64,000 nt of DNA, taken from contig NZ_RCCE01000001.1 in assembly GCF_003663885.1 (NCBI RefSeq), forward strand, positions 620,001-684,000. The letters are read 5' to 3'. Of this stretch, positions 14,883-24,085 are shown one piece after another (position 1 is the stretch's first letter; every line of letters starts with the position of its first letter). The notes below the pieces were generated by a model, which did not search any database, was not told the origin of the DNA, and worked only from the letters and a program-made list of their open reading frames with translations. A program made the position numbers and the translations under genes. The stretch is from Litoreibacter meonggei. GTDB lineage: Bacteria; Pseudomonadota; Alphaproteobacteria; Rhodobacterales; Rhodobacteraceae.

Positions 14883-15224
14883 CTACTTCTTCGGAACGAT
14901 CACCAGATTCTTATGCTTCGCCAGCGAACGGCAATACTTCGCCCAATCCTCGAATTCCTCTGTGTACACAACGGATGGGCCCTTCGCGAGCCAATGCGCG
15001 GACTTCTCAGAAATCAAAGTGCTGACATCGCGACCAGCCTCGGCGTGGGCCGCGTTAGCCCAGTTTTCTTGCGCCCCTTCAATCCGAGCGCGTCTGGGGG
15101 ATGGGCTGATCTGCGAAATCAGCGCATCAAATATACCAGCACATTCCGCCATTGAAACGTAGATCGGCTGCCCTGCATGAACGGGGGCTGCGAAGAGGCT
15201 TAAAATGACGATCAGGCGCTTCAT
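14883..15224 (-). CDS. Small periplasmic protein of unknown function
   Basis: A 113-residue protein with a signal peptide (MKRLIVILSLFAAPVHAG). The mature part is helical with two Cys (AECAGIF, YCRSL) that could form a disulfide. I do not recognise the family. It lies between ribB and a conserved hypothetical gene on the same strand. Confidence 0.65.
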   Translation of the reverse strand: MKRLIVILSLFAAPVHAGQPIYVSMAECAGIFDALISQISPSPRRARIEGAQENWANAAHAEAGRDVSTLISEKSAHWLAKGPSVVYTEEFEDWAKYCRSLAKHKNLVIVPKK

Positions 15225-15290
15225 TCGGGACTACTCCAACTTCATGTTGGAGCGGTTATGACTGCATTATTTGGCAAAGTTTGGGCGATG

Positions 15291-15857
15291 TCAGGCCGCG
15301 AAATAGGCATCTGATGGGAGAAATCCCGCCAAACGGGCCGCGACGGACCAGTCGCGTTCATGGGTGGTGTCGCCGATCACAAGGACGCCGTCGAGGGGCA
15401 ATCGCATGTCTCGCAGCGGGGCCTGCACGGCCGCGCGAATATCGGACCATCTTTGGGCGAAATGCGGGGCGCGGGCGGTGGTTGTGTCAATGCCTTGTGC
15501 AGTTAGAACGGATCGGGTTTGGACAGGTGACATCGGCGCGTGGATCAACGCTGCGAAGTCGGCCCGCACGCAAGACAGTGCCTGAGCACGCGGGCTGGGT
15601 TGCCCGTCCCGCATCATCCGCAACGCGTTGTTTGAAAAAAGAAACCCCACCACGTCGCGCCCCGTAGACGCGCGTATAGAGGCATAAGTTTTATACGGCA
15701 GGCCAAGCGACTTGGCGCGGTTGACACGGTTGCGCAAGATTTCGATTGGCAACGTCGGCAGCAGGTCAGCGCGGGCCTTGGCCCACGCATGTTTGCGGAA
15801 GGCAAAACCTGCCTCCATCGTGGGACCGTTGTTGTGACCGTTCTTGGCGTGTGTCAT
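15291..15857 (-). CDS. Conserved hypothetical protein
   Basis: A 188-residue soluble protein, Ala/Arg-rich, without recognisable catalytic motifs. It contains LRNRVNRAKSLGLPYKTYASIR and DVVGFLFSNNALRMM; the latter segments resemble a Rhodobacterales hypothetical family. The ATG at 15857 is chosen because the upstream in-frame extension overlaps the acetyltransferase gene. It lies in the interval between ribB and ribE, all on one strand. Confidence 0.65.
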   Translation of the reverse strand: MTHAKNGHNNGPTMEAGFAFRKHAWAKARADLLPTLPIEILRNRVNRAKSLGLPYKTYASIRASTGRDVVGFLFSNNALRMMRDGQPSPRAQALSCVRADFAALIHAPMSPVQTRSVLTAQGIDTTTARAPHFAQRWSDIRAAVQAPLRDMRLPLDGVLVIGDTTHERDWSVAARLAGFLPSDAYFAA

Positions 15858-15891
15858 CCCCGAACTGTATCGAAGACTGCACCTCACCACA

Positions 15892-16401
15892 CTAGGCGTG
15901 AACGAAGACGTCGTTCGGGTAGCTCTGATCGCCAATTTTGAAAGCAATTTCGCCCAGTTTGGTGAAATTATGGGCATGATAGAAAGCCCGGGCCGTGCTG
16001 TTCTGGCTATTCATCGCCAGCCAGACCGGCCCGTCTTGCGCCGCCAAACCAGCCTCAAGCAATGCCTGCCCCAGCCCCCTGCCCTGATGGCGCGGCTGGA
16101 TGTAGAGCGAGGTCAGCTCTGTCTGCACCGTGCCGTTCACCGGATCCGGGCTGTTGCGGTCCATCAGCACAAACCCGTCGATGCCGTCGCGGTTTTGCGA
16201 CACGATGAGGCTGCGATCCGGGTCGTCAATCCACTGCCGGAAACGCTCCGGCGTGAAATGGGACAGAGCGTAGTCGGCAAAATGCGCGTTGATGCCATGG
16301 CGGACATAAGTGGCGAACCAGACCTCCAGCGCCAGAGCCGTCAGGCTGGAGGCGTCCGCAACTTCAGCCGCGCGCAGGTTTGGGGCGATCAGTTGCCCCA
16401 T
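15892..16401 (-). CDS. GNAT family N-acetyltransferase
   Basis: A 169-residue protein with the acetyl-CoA binding motif A (LTSLYIQPRHQGRGLGQALLEAGL, core QGRGLG) and motif B (NSTARAFYHAHNFTKLGE). Substrate unknown. The start overlaps the 3' end of ribE by 13 bp, so translation of the two is coupled. Confidence 0.9.
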   Translation of the reverse strand: MGQLIAPNLRAAEVADASSLTALALEVWFATYVRHGINAHFADYALSHFTPERFRQWIDDPDRSLIVSQNRDGIDGFVLMDRNSPDPVNGTVQTELTSLYIQPRHQGRGLGQALLEAGLAAQDGPVWLAMNSQNSTARAFYHAHNFTKLGEIAFKIGDQSYPNDVFVHA

Positions 16402-16988
16402 TCTTGCAACCGCGCGACATAGCGGGCGAGCGTGTCGATTTCCAGATTGATCCGATCACCCACCTTTGTGTCATCCCAATTGGTCGCGAGCTTGGTGTGC
16501 GGAATGAAATTGACGCCGAAGCGGGTGCCGTCCACCTCGTTCACCGTCAGGGATGTACCGTTCAAGGCAACCGAGCCCTTGGGGGCGATGAACTTCGCCA
16601 GATCTTCCGGCGCATCGAACAGGACGCGGGTGCTGTCGCCTTCATCCGTCATCGCAACCACCGTCGCCACGCCGTCAACATGGCCCGACACGATATGACC
16701 GCCAAGTTCGTCACCAAGTTTCAAGGCGCGTTCCAGATTGACACGGGTGCCGTCTGTCCAGTCGCCAATGTTGGTCTTTGATACGCTTTCAGCGGAAATC
16801 TGGACATCGAACCACGGTGCCATGTCCTCGCCACGCTCAATCACAGTCAGGCAGCAGCCATTGCAGGCAATGGAAGCACCAATATCGATCCCCTCAGGGT
16901 CATAGGCACAGGAAATCCGGGCGCGTAGATCGCCTTCTTGCGTAAGCTTCGCGACCCGGCCTACATCGGTGATAATGCCTGTAAACAT
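16389..16988 (-). CDS. ribE: Riboflavin synthase alpha subunit
   Basis: A 199-residue protein with two homologous barrels: MFTGIITDVGRV and CNGCCLTVIE in the first, LNGTSLTVNEVDG and FIPHTKLATNW in the second. It dismutates two lumazines to riboflavin. It is separated from ribD by the plus-strand capsule genes, while both lie on the minus strand. Confidence 0.96.
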   Translation of the reverse strand: MFTGIITDVGRVAKLTQEGDLRARISCAYDPEGIDIGASIACNGCCLTVIERGEDMAPWFDVQISAESVSKTNIGDWTDGTRVNLERALKLGDELGGHIVSGHVDGVATVVAMTDEGDSTRVLFDAPEDLAKFIAPKGSVALNGTSLTVNEVDGTRFGVNFIPHTKLATNWDDTKVGDRINLEIDTLARYVARLQEWGN

Positions 16989-17176
16989 TGCGGCGTCCCC
17001 TTATCTGTTCTCAGTGGAATTAGCGCGGCGGAGCGATAGCTGCAAGGATTCCCCCTGACAGCAAGATCGCGCCCCGCCACAGTTGCGTCGAAAACGGGCC
17101 ATACCCCTGCCCCACAGGCTGGGCAAACTGGTGCAAACTTGTATGAGTAACTGGTGAACGACGTAAAGGCCGCACT

Positions 17177-18466
17177 ATGACCCTGTCCGGCAAGGACAAA
17201 ACATTCCTTTTCCTGCAAGGCCCGCACGGGCCTTTCTTCTACCGTTTGGGCAAAATGCTCACGGCGGCCGGCGCAGATATATGGCGCGTGGGTTTCAACA
17301 AGGGCGATGACGCCTTCTGGTTCTCCAACAAGACCTACATTCCTTATCTGGGTAGCCACGATGAGTGGGAAGATCAATTCGCGCAAATGGTGACGGAAAA
17401 ATCCATTACCGATCTGGTGCTCTATGGCGACACACGCCCCATTCATGCCCAAGCGATTGAGCGCGCGCGGACCATGGGCGTGCGCATCCATGTGTTCGAG
17501 GAAGGCTACCTGCGCCCCTACTGGGTAAGCTACGAGCGCGGCGGCTCTAACGGGCATTCGCGGCTGATGGATATGTCCGTGGGCGACATGCGGACAGCAT
17601 TGGAAGGGCTTGATCTGGACCTGCCGGACGCCCCCGCCCGCTGGGGCGACATGCGCCAGCACGTGTTTTATGGCATGGCCTACCACTACTTTGTGTTCCT
17701 CAGAAACGGAAAGTATCGCAATTTCCGTCCACACCGCGCCCAAAGCGTGACAAAGGAATTCCGGCTGTACCTGAAACGGTTGGTGACCATGCCTTTCACC
17801 GCAATGGAGCGTGGGTTGGCAACCTTCCGCATCAAACACGGGGGGTTTCCCTATCATTTAGCACTGCTCCAGTTGGAGCATGACGCAAGCTTCCAGATGC
17901 ACTCGCCGTTCACCACGATGACCGATTTTCTGGAACTGACGATTGAGGGCTTCGCAAAAGGCGCGCCGACCCACCACCATCTGGTATTGAAAGCCCACCC
18001 GCTAGAAGATGGCCGCGTACCGCTGCGCCACGAGATCAAGCGGATCGCCAAAAATTCAGGCGTGTCAGACCGTGTACATTACGTTCGCGGCGGTAAATTG
18101 GCGGGGCTACTGAACACCGCACGCTCTGCCGTCACAGTCAATTCCACCGCCGCACAGCAGGTGTTGTGGCGTGGCCTTCCGCTCAAGGTATTTGGCGACG
18201 CAGTCTACAACAAACCCGAGTTCGTCTCGACCCAGAGTCTGCCGGAATTTTTCACCACCCCGACGCGGCCTGACAGCCGCGCCTATCGCGACTATCGCCA
18301 TTATTTGCTGGAAACTTCGCAAATACCGGGCGGATTTTATTCGTCACGCGGACGCCGCCAGTTGCTGCGCCAAGTGGTCGACATGATGCTGGCGGCCGAC
18401 GACCCGTATGATGCCTTGGTTGCTGGCACCGCAACACCACGCCAACAGCTTCACGTGGTGACCTAA
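17177..18466 (+). CDS. kpsS: Capsule polysaccharide Kdo transferase KpsS
   Basis: A 429-residue cytosolic glycosyltransferase. Typical KpsS segments are FLQGPHGPFFYRLGKML at the N-terminus, LYGDTRPIHAQAIERARTMGVRIHVFEEGYLRPYW (core HVFEEGYLRPYW), HHHLVLKAHPLEDGR and TVNSTAAQQVLWRGLPLKVFGDAVYN. In group-2 capsules KpsS adds the first beta-Kdo to the lysophosphatidylglycerol anchor and KpsC extends it. It is the first gene of the capsule trio, divergent from ribE; the 188-bp gap 16989-17176 holds both promoters. Confidence 0.92.
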   Translation: MTLSGKDKTFLFLQGPHGPFFYRLGKMLTAAGADIWRVGFNKGDDAFWFSNKTYIPYLGSHDEWEDQFAQMVTEKSITDLVLYGDTRPIHAQAIERARTMGVRIHVFEEGYLRPYWVSYERGGSNGHSRLMDMSVGDMRTALEGLDLDLPDAPARWGDMRQHVFYGMAYHYFVFLRNGKYRNFRPHRAQSVTKEFRLYLKRLVTMPFTAMERGLATFRIKHGGFPYHLALLQLEHDASFQMHSPFTTMTDFLELTIEGFAKGAPTHHHLVLKAHPLEDGRVPLRHEIKRIAKNSGVSDRVHYVRGGKLAGLLNTARSAVTVNSTAAQQVLWRGLPLKVFGDAVYNKPEFVSTQSLPEFFTTPTRPDSRAYRDYRHYLLETSQIPGGFYSSRGRRQLLRQVVDMMLAADDPYDALVAGTATPRQQLHVVT

Positions 18467-18626
18467 GCACCCACCACACCGTTTGATGAGTTGCGCAGGA
18501 GGCCGCCACTGCGACGCGGTGGCAACACTTACGCCGCCTAACCATGCCGAGGGCTAGCAATCGGGCTGCCATTCGATAGGGTAAAAAGAAAAACTTGAGG
18601 CAGTCTCATAATCGAGGAGGACACCG

Positions 18627-19760
18627 GTGAAAAACTTGGGTCCCAAAGCTACGAAAATCGTAGCCTTTACGCTTGTGGCCGTGATGGCCGCATCTTGCGG
18701 TTTGCCGAAATCCGGCCCCGGCAAGCGCCAAATCTACGCTGGCTCCGTCCAAAAGCAGGGCGACGCCTTTATCGTGGCCGTCAACAGCCGCGTGACGCAG
18801 GCCACTTCGGTGCAGCCTGTTTTGGGTTTCAGCGCTGCGTTCATGAACGCGGGCGTTGTTGGCTCTGACATCATCCGCCCCGGCGATACCCTTGGTCTTG
18901 CCATCTGGGAAAACGTCGATGACGGACTTTTGGCCCCCGAAGGCGCCAATGCCACCGACCTGAACGAAGTACAGGTGGACGGCGCAGGCTTTATCTTTGT
19001 CCCCTATGCAGGCCGCATCAAGGCTTCCGGCAACACGCCAGAAGCCCTGCGCCGCATTATCACCGGCAAGCTGGATACTCAGACCCCCGACCCGCAAGTC
19101 ATCGTGCGCCGCGTGGCTGGTGACGGCGCGACCGTGTCGCTGGTTGGCGGCGTTGGACAGCAGGGCCTGTTCGCAATCGAGCGCCCTACTCGCACGCTCT
19201 CGTCGATGATCGCCCGCGCGGGCGGCATCTCGATCGAGCCGGAAGTGGCGCAGATCACCGTGATCCGTGGAAAACATCGCTCCAAGATCTGGTTTGAAGA
19301 TCTGTATTCCAATCCGAACTTCGACATCGCACTACGCCCCGGCGATCGCATTCTGGTTGAAGAGGATAGCCGGGCGTTCACAGTTCTGGGGGCCACCGGC
19401 ACGCAGAACCGCATCGAATTCGTCACCCAGACCTTGTCGGCTATCGAAGCCATCGCGCAAGTGGGCGGCCTGAATTCCAATCTGGCCGATCCCACAGGTG
19501 TTTTCGTATTCCGCAACGAGCCCGCGGAGATCGCCAACTCGGTACTGGGACGTACAGACCTGCAAGGCACCCAGCGTTTTGCCTATGTGTTGGACCTGAC
19601 CCAGCCCACCGGCATGTTCGAGGCCCGCGATTTCGTGGTCCGCGACGACGACACGGTTTACGTGACCGAAGCCCCATTCGTGACCTGGAACAAAACTATT
19701 TCGGCGCTGACCGGCTCCCTTGCTTCGGTCGACGCCATTTCGAGCATTGGTGGCAACTAA
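18627..19760 (+). CDS. Polysaccharide export outer-membrane lipoprotein, Wza/KpsD type
   Basis: A 377-residue protein starting at GTG after a GAGGAGG site. It has a lipoprotein signal (lipobox MAASCG, Cys20), the polysaccharide-export domain (IIRPGDTLGLAIWENVDDG, QVDGAGFIFVPYAGRIKASG) and two SLBB beta-grasp repeats (VSLVGGVGQQGLFAIERPTRTLSSMIARAGG in the first, TVLGATGTQN... in the second). It should form the outer-membrane channel for the capsule. The inner-membrane exporter genes are not in the window. Confidence 0.9.
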   Translation: MKNLGPKATKIVAFTLVAVMAASCGLPKSGPGKRQIYAGSVQKQGDAFIVAVNSRVTQATSVQPVLGFSAAFMNAGVVGSDIIRPGDTLGLAIWENVDDGLLAPEGANATDLNEVQVDGAGFIFVPYAGRIKASGNTPEALRRIITGKLDTQTPDPQVIVRRVAGDGATVSLVGGVGQQGLFAIERPTRTLSSMIARAGGISIEPEVAQITVIRGKHRSKIWFEDLYSNPNFDIALRPGDRILVEEDSRAFTVLGATGTQNRIEFVTQTLSAIEAIAQVGGLNSNLADPTGVFVFRNEPAEIANSVLGRTDLQGTQRFAYVLDLTQPTGMFEARDFVVRDDDTVYVTEAPFVTWNKTISALTGSLASVDAISSIGGN

Positions 19761-21822
19761 AACACCAAGCTCAGAAGAAGCCGTGGGCGGCCCCTCCCTC
19801 CGCCCGCGGCTTTTCTATTTCAATGGGGGTTTTTTCACCCAGTCGCGTGTCCGCCGCATTCTTGGGCTAGCGGGGTATGACCTAAAGCTAGGAAAACCGG
19901 CTGATGATGACCTGATCGCCGTTTGGGGCAAAAGCCCCACAGCCGCCCGCGGTGAAAAGGTAGCCGACTACACCGACGCGCAGTTGGTCCATATTGAAGA
20001 CGCCTTTTTGCGATCGTTAAAACCGGGACGCGACGGGGAGCCCCCGTTGGGGCTGACCATCGACCACCAACGCCCCTATTTTGACAGCGCAGGTCCGTCC
20101 GATCTGGAAGTTCTGCTGGCACGCGAAGCGTTTGACGACGCCCACGAGCTGTCCCGCGCGCGCGACGCCATGGAGCGGATGAGGGCGCTAAACCTCTCAA
20201 AATACAACGATTTTGACCCTGCGGCCCCCATTCCCAACCCCGGGTATGTGCTGGTAATCGACCAGACACGCGGTGACGCGTCGATCAAACACGGCGCCGC
20301 CAACGCAAACCATTTCCGCGAAATGCTGGCTTATGCGCAAGAAGAGCATCCTAAGGCGCGCATCCTGATCAAGACGCACCCGGAGAGCAGTGCGGGCCAC
20401 CGGGACGGCCATTTCGGGCTTGGCGACGTGGGCGGCAACATCTCACTCTACGAGCACAAGGCCAGCCCCTACGCGCTGATGGAAGGGGCCGTCGCGGTCT
20501 ACACCGTCAGTTCCGGCATGGGGTTCGAAGCAATCCTGGCAGGGCACAAACCGGTGGTCTTCGGGCAACCCTTCTACGCTGGATGGGGCCTAAGTGACGA
20601 CCGCCAACCGATTGACCGACGGCAGCGCGTTTTGACACGGCACCAGCTGTTTGCGGGGGTCATGCTGCGGTATTGCACATGGTACGATCCCTACCGCGAC
20701 CGGCTGTGCGAGTTGGAACAGGTGATCGACACGCTGGAGGCGCTGACCCGTGCGCAGCGCCAAGACAGGGGTGGCCATGTCGCCCTTGGCATGCGCCTGT
20801 GGAAGCGCGGGCCCATACAAGAAATATTCGGCAGTCGCAGGTTCGGAAAAGACGCCCAAGTGGCCTTTGCAGCCGACGCGGAAGTTGCGTTGCGGGACGC
20901 CCGGGGCGGCTCGCTTCTGGTTTGGGCCGGACTGGAGCCTGAGGGCTACGCGTTACGCGCCAAGACCCAGAACACGACGTTGCTGCGGGTGGAAGACGGT
21001 TTTTTGCGCTCTCGTGGGTTAGGCGCGGACCTGATCGCCCCCCTATCTTTGGTGACCGATGATAGAGGCATCTACTACGACCCGACACGGCCAAGCGCAT
21101 TGGAGACGTTGATCTCGGCCAGCGGTGCGCTTGGACCTGGCGCGTTGCTCCGGTCCGAGCGGCTACGGGCTGCAATCGTGAAAACGGGATTGAGCAAGTA
21201 CAACCTCGGTGGCGCCACGTTCGACGTGGCCGCGGGCGATCGAGAAATCGTTTTGGTGCCGGGACAGGTCGAGGATGATGCCTCGATCCAGTTGGGAACC
21301 AAAGACATCTGCACGAATGAAGGATTACTCGCCGCGGTGCGCCGAGACTTCCCTAAAGCGTTTGTGATCTACAAACCCCATCCTGACGTCGAGGCTGGCC
21401 TGAGGGACGGTAAGATTGCGGCAGATGAGGCAGACCTGATCGCGGAGAATGGTGATGCTATCGAATTGATAACGAAGGCGGATCGGGTGTGCACCATGAC
21501 GTCGCTTCTGGGCTTCGAGGCCCTTTTGCGCAGCGTAGCAGTGACCTGCTACGGCGCGCCGTTTTATGCAGGGTGGGGGTTGACCGATGATCGTGGCCCA
21601 GTCCCCGCGCGACGCGGACCTGATGCCAGTCTAGATGGGTTGGTGCATGCCACGCTGATCGATTATCCACGCTACTACGACCCCGTTACCCGACAACCCT
21701 GCCCTGCCGAGGTTGTGGTTGATCGCCTTGCCGAAGGCTCCCTGCCCCAAGCCGGACTGCGCAATCGATTGCTCGCGAAAGCTCAAGGCGCGTTGGCGGG
21801 CTACGCACATCTTTGGCGTTAA
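19750..21822 (+). CDS. kpsC: Capsule polysaccharide Kdo transferase KpsC
   Basis: A 690-residue protein made of two homologous glycosyltransferase halves (about 25-350 and 365-690). Paired motifs are HIEDAFLRS/RVEDGFLRS, IDHQRPYFD/TDDRGIYYD, LSKYN in both, IKTHPES/YKPHPDV and FYAGWGLSDDR/FYAGWGLTDDR. KpsC builds the poly-Kdo linker using beta-2,4 and beta-2,7 activities, one per half. The GTG at 19750 overlaps the wza-like gene by 11 bp; a TTG at 19720 is the alternative. The length is close to E. coli KpsC (675). Confidence 0.93.
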   Translation: MATKTPSSEEAVGGPSLRPRLFYFNGGFFTQSRVRRILGLAGYDLKLGKPADDDLIAVWGKSPTAARGEKVADYTDAQLVHIEDAFLRSLKPGRDGEPPLGLTIDHQRPYFDSAGPSDLEVLLAREAFDDAHELSRARDAMERMRALNLSKYNDFDPAAPIPNPGYVLVIDQTRGDASIKHGAANANHFREMLAYAQEEHPKARILIKTHPESSAGHRDGHFGLGDVGGNISLYEHKASPYALMEGAVAVYTVSSGMGFEAILAGHKPVVFGQPFYAGWGLSDDRQPIDRRQRVLTRHQLFAGVMLRYCTWYDPYRDRLCELEQVIDTLEALTRAQRQDRGGHVALGMRLWKRGPIQEIFGSRRFGKDAQVAFAADAEVALRDARGGSLLVWAGLEPEGYALRAKTQNTTLLRVEDGFLRSRGLGADLIAPLSLVTDDRGIYYDPTRPSALETLISASGALGPGALLRSERLRAAIVKTGLSKYNLGGATFDVAAGDREIVLVPGQVEDDASIQLGTKDICTNEGLLAAVRRDFPKAFVIYKPHPDVEAGLRDGKIAADEADLIAENGDAIELITKADRVCTMTSLLGFEALLRSVAVTCYGAPFYAGWGLTDDRGPVPARRGPDASLDGLVHATLIDYPRYYDPVTRQPCPAEVVVDRLAEGSLPQAGLRNRLLAKAQGALAGYAHLWR

Positions 21823-21852
21823 AAAGCCCCCTCGTGGGGACACGAGGAGGCC
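21821..21852 (-). terminator. Intrinsic terminator of the repeat-protein gene
   Basis: A CCTCGTG-GGGA-CACGAGG stem extends through GCC/GGC. On the minus strand it is followed by TTTTT. It ends transcription of the gene at 21883-22167 and partly overlaps the kpsC stop. Confidence 0.75.
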
Positions 21853-21882
21853 TTGGTACTCGGGGAGGAGACCGGTAGGGGA

Positions 21883-22167
21883 TTATTTTACGAAACGCTC
21901 TGCAGCGGAGTCGTTACCCAGTGCGAATGTAGCTTGCACGTTGCGGCTAACTTCATTGCCACCCAGAACAATGTTTTGCTCGGCGGCGCTTTCGTTGGCG
22001 GAAACGCCGGACCACAAGGCGGCGTTCAAATCGCCAGTGGAAGTTTCGCCGACAATACGCTCGGCGGCAGAGTCATTGCCCAATGCGAAGAAGGCTTGTG
22101 CGTCAGATACGTCAGCAAAAGCAGGTGCAGCAGCGGACAGGGCGAGGATTGCGATGATCGTTTTCAT
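21883..22167 (-). CDS. Small secreted protein with a duplicated FALGNDSAAER motif
   Basis: A 94-residue protein with a signal peptide (MKTIIAILALSAAAPAFA) and a mature part of about 75 residues. The motif FALGNDSAAER occurs twice, at about 27-37 and 81-91, with shorter related segments between them (NESAAEQNIVLGGNE). There are no Cys residues. No known family comes to mind. It has its own terminator and a 233-bp upstream region containing a 16-bp palindrome. Confidence 0.75.
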   Translation of the reverse strand: MKTIIAILALSAAAPAFADVSDAQAFFALGNDSAAERIVGETSTGDLNAALWSGVSANESAAEQNIVLGGNEVSRNVQATFALGNDSAAERFVK

Positions 22168-22282
22168 TGTGTGTACTCCAAAGTGTTTGTTTATGTGTCG
22201 GCGTGTTGCCGTTTGATGAAACCAATATGAGGCTTCTCGGTCTGCGCCTCAACGCTCAAATACCGGATAAATGCCAGACTTC

Positions 22283-22298
22283 TGTTCACATGTGAACA
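22283..22298. promoter_or_regulatory. Perfect 16-bp palindrome upstream of the repeat-protein gene
   Basis: TGTTCACATGTGAACA lies 116 bp upstream of the start codon of the small secreted protein, in an otherwise gene-free 233-bp stretch (22168-22400). The form suggests a dimeric regulator site. Which regulator binds is unknown. Confidence 0.45.
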
Positions 22299-22400
22299 AC
22301 TGACCTTCGCGTCAGCCCATAGCGTCACGGGCACGTGAGAAGTCGCTCACAAACTGTGAGATCGATGAAATGTAGGTGAAATTCTCAGTGTCACGCGGTG

Positions 22401-23507
22401 TTAAAAGACGACTCGCTGCCAAACATGCATGACATCTTCGCCAATACGGCGAGTCTCGGTCAGCGAAAATCTTGGTGCGTCGGCGAGTGCCGGATAGTCC
22501 AGCGCACCGAGGTTCGGTAGTCCGCGCGCGCCCAGCATTACGCCCGCAGTGAAGCCGACCACATGATCAACCACATCCACCGCCAGTAAGGACGCGGCCA
22601 AGGAGCCTCCGCCCTCGCAAAGCACGCGGGTCAGGCCCGCTTGCCCCAACGCCTGAAACGCGGCTGCCATGTCGAGGCCAGACGGGCCAGCGGCCACTTC
22701 AAGCAACGTTGCGCCCCGTGCGGTCCAGAAATTCCGCGCAGATTGCGGGGCGCTGCCGCCGTGGATCAACCAAACCGGCGCGCCGCTGGCGTCCTCGGCC
22801 AACGGGCCGTGCATGGGAATGTCCAAGCCAGCGCTGACCGCGATCCGAACCGGCTGGCGACGATCCCCCATACCGCGAAGGGTCAGTGAGGGCAGATCTT
22901 CGCGCGCAGTGCTGCCGCCCACCATCACGGCGTCATGGCTGGCACGCAGGGCTTGCACCTGAAGCCGGGCTTGGGGGCCGGTAATCCACTGGCTTTCACC
23001 CGTGGCGGTGGCGATACGTCCATCGAACGACGACGCCAGCTTGAGGGTGACCATGGGCCGCCCTTTGGTGACCCGCATCAAGAAGCCTTGCTGGATGCGG
23101 CGCGCGTCGCCTTCAAGAACGCCCGTGACGACCTCGATGCCAGCCTCGCGAAGCATGGCAAGCCCCCTGCCCGAGACGCGCGGATCAGGGTCGCCGATGG
23201 CGACGACCACACGCGCAAGCCCCGCCTTGATCAATGCAGAGGCGCAGGGGGGTGTTTGGCCAGTATGCGAACACGGCTCAAGTGTGACATAGGCAGTGGC
23301 GCCGCACGCGGCACCTTCCGGCAGTTTTGACAGGGCGAGTTGTTCTGCGTGGGGCCTGCCCCCCGCTTGGGTCCATCCTCGTGCAAGCAAGCGGCCATCT
23401 TTGACGATCACACAGCCTACCGCGGGGTTGGGCCAAGTCTGGCCCAGCCCCCGCGTGCCCAGCGACAGCGCCAAGGCCATCCACCGCTGGTCTTCGGGCT
23501 GTGTCAT
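22401..23507 (-). CDS. ribD: Bifunctional riboflavin deaminase/reductase RibD
   Basis: A 368-residue protein. The N-terminal deaminase domain has the zinc site HAEQLAL and PCSHTGQTPPC; the C-terminal reductase domain begins near 150 (GRPMVTLKLASSFDGRIATATGESQWITG, core SFDGRIA) and has VLCEGGGSLAASLL. It converts the pyrimidine product of GTP cyclohydrolase II in two steps. It follows nrdR by 4 nt. Confidence 0.96.
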   Translation of the reverse strand: MTQPEDQRWMALALSLGTRGLGQTWPNPAVGCVIVKDGRLLARGWTQAGGRPHAEQLALSKLPEGAACGATAYVTLEPCSHTGQTPPCASALIKAGLARVVVAIGDPDPRVSGRGLAMLREAGIEVVTGVLEGDARRIQQGFLMRVTKGRPMVTLKLASSFDGRIATATGESQWITGPQARLQVQALRASHDAVMVGGSTAREDLPSLTLRGMGDRRQPVRIAVSAGLDIPMHGPLAEDASGAPVWLIHGGSAPQSARNFWTARGATLLEVAAGPSGLDMAAAFQALGQAGLTRVLCEGGGSLAASLLAVDVVDHVVGFTAGVMLGARGLPNLGALDYPALADAPRFSLTETRRIGEDVMHVWQRVVF

Positions 23508-23511
23508 GATG

Positions 23512-23979
23512 TCAGTCGTCTTTGCCTACAGGGGGGCGAAGCTCGTGAACGAAGTCCTCGAAATCATCCGCAGCCTGGAAGTTTTTGTAAACCGAGGCAA
23601 AGCGCACATAGGCGACCGTGTCGATGCGGGCCAGCGCTTCCATCACGATCTCGCCGATGGCGGTGGACTGGATGTCGGTCTCGCCCATGCTTTCCAAACG
23701 GCGCACGATGCCGGAAATCATCTGATCGATGCGCTCCGGATCAACGGGACGCTTCTGCATGGAGATACGAATAGAGCGTTCCAGCTTGTCGCGGTCGAAG
23801 TCTTCGCGTTTGCCGGAGGATTTGATAACCACCAGATCGCGCAATTGCACACGTTCATAGGTGGTGAAACGGCCCCCGCAAGCCGGACAGAACCGGCGGC
23901 GGCGGATCGCCACGTGATCTTCGGCGGGACGGGAGTCCTTCACCTGGGTGTCTACATTACCGCAAAATGGACAGCGCAT
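23512..23979 (-). CDS. nrdR: Transcriptional repressor NrdR
   Basis: A 155-residue protein with a zinc ribbon (MRCPFCGN...[12 protein letters not shown]) and an ATP-cone domain ([21 protein letters not shown]). NrdR represses ribonucleotide reductase genes in response to nucleotide pools. The nrdR-ribD order is common in Alphaproteobacteria. A DnaA box lies 43 bp upstream. Confidence 0.96.
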   Translation of the reverse strand: MRCPFCGNVDTQVKDSRPAEDHVAIRRRRFCPACGGRFTTYERVQLRDLVVIKSSGKREDFDRDKLERSIRISMQKRPVDPERIDQMISGIVRRLESMGETDIQSTAIGEIVMEALARIDTVAYVRFASVYKNFQAADDFEDFVHELRPPVGKDD

Positions 23980-24021
23980 CGTTGTTTTCCCTCTATCCTC
24001 AGCCTGGGTGTTGTCCCCCAG

Positions 24022-24030
24022 TTATCCACA
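24022..24030 (+). promoter_or_regulatory. DnaA box upstream of nrdR
   Basis: TTATCCACA, an exact match to the DnaA 9-mer, lies in the 106-bp gap between nrdR (minus, start 23979) and the yjbQ stop (24086). Confidence 0.5.
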
Positions 24031-24085
24031 GGCACTATAGGCAGTCCGCTACAGTTTGGGTAGTGGGGATTTCACCCCCCAAAGC

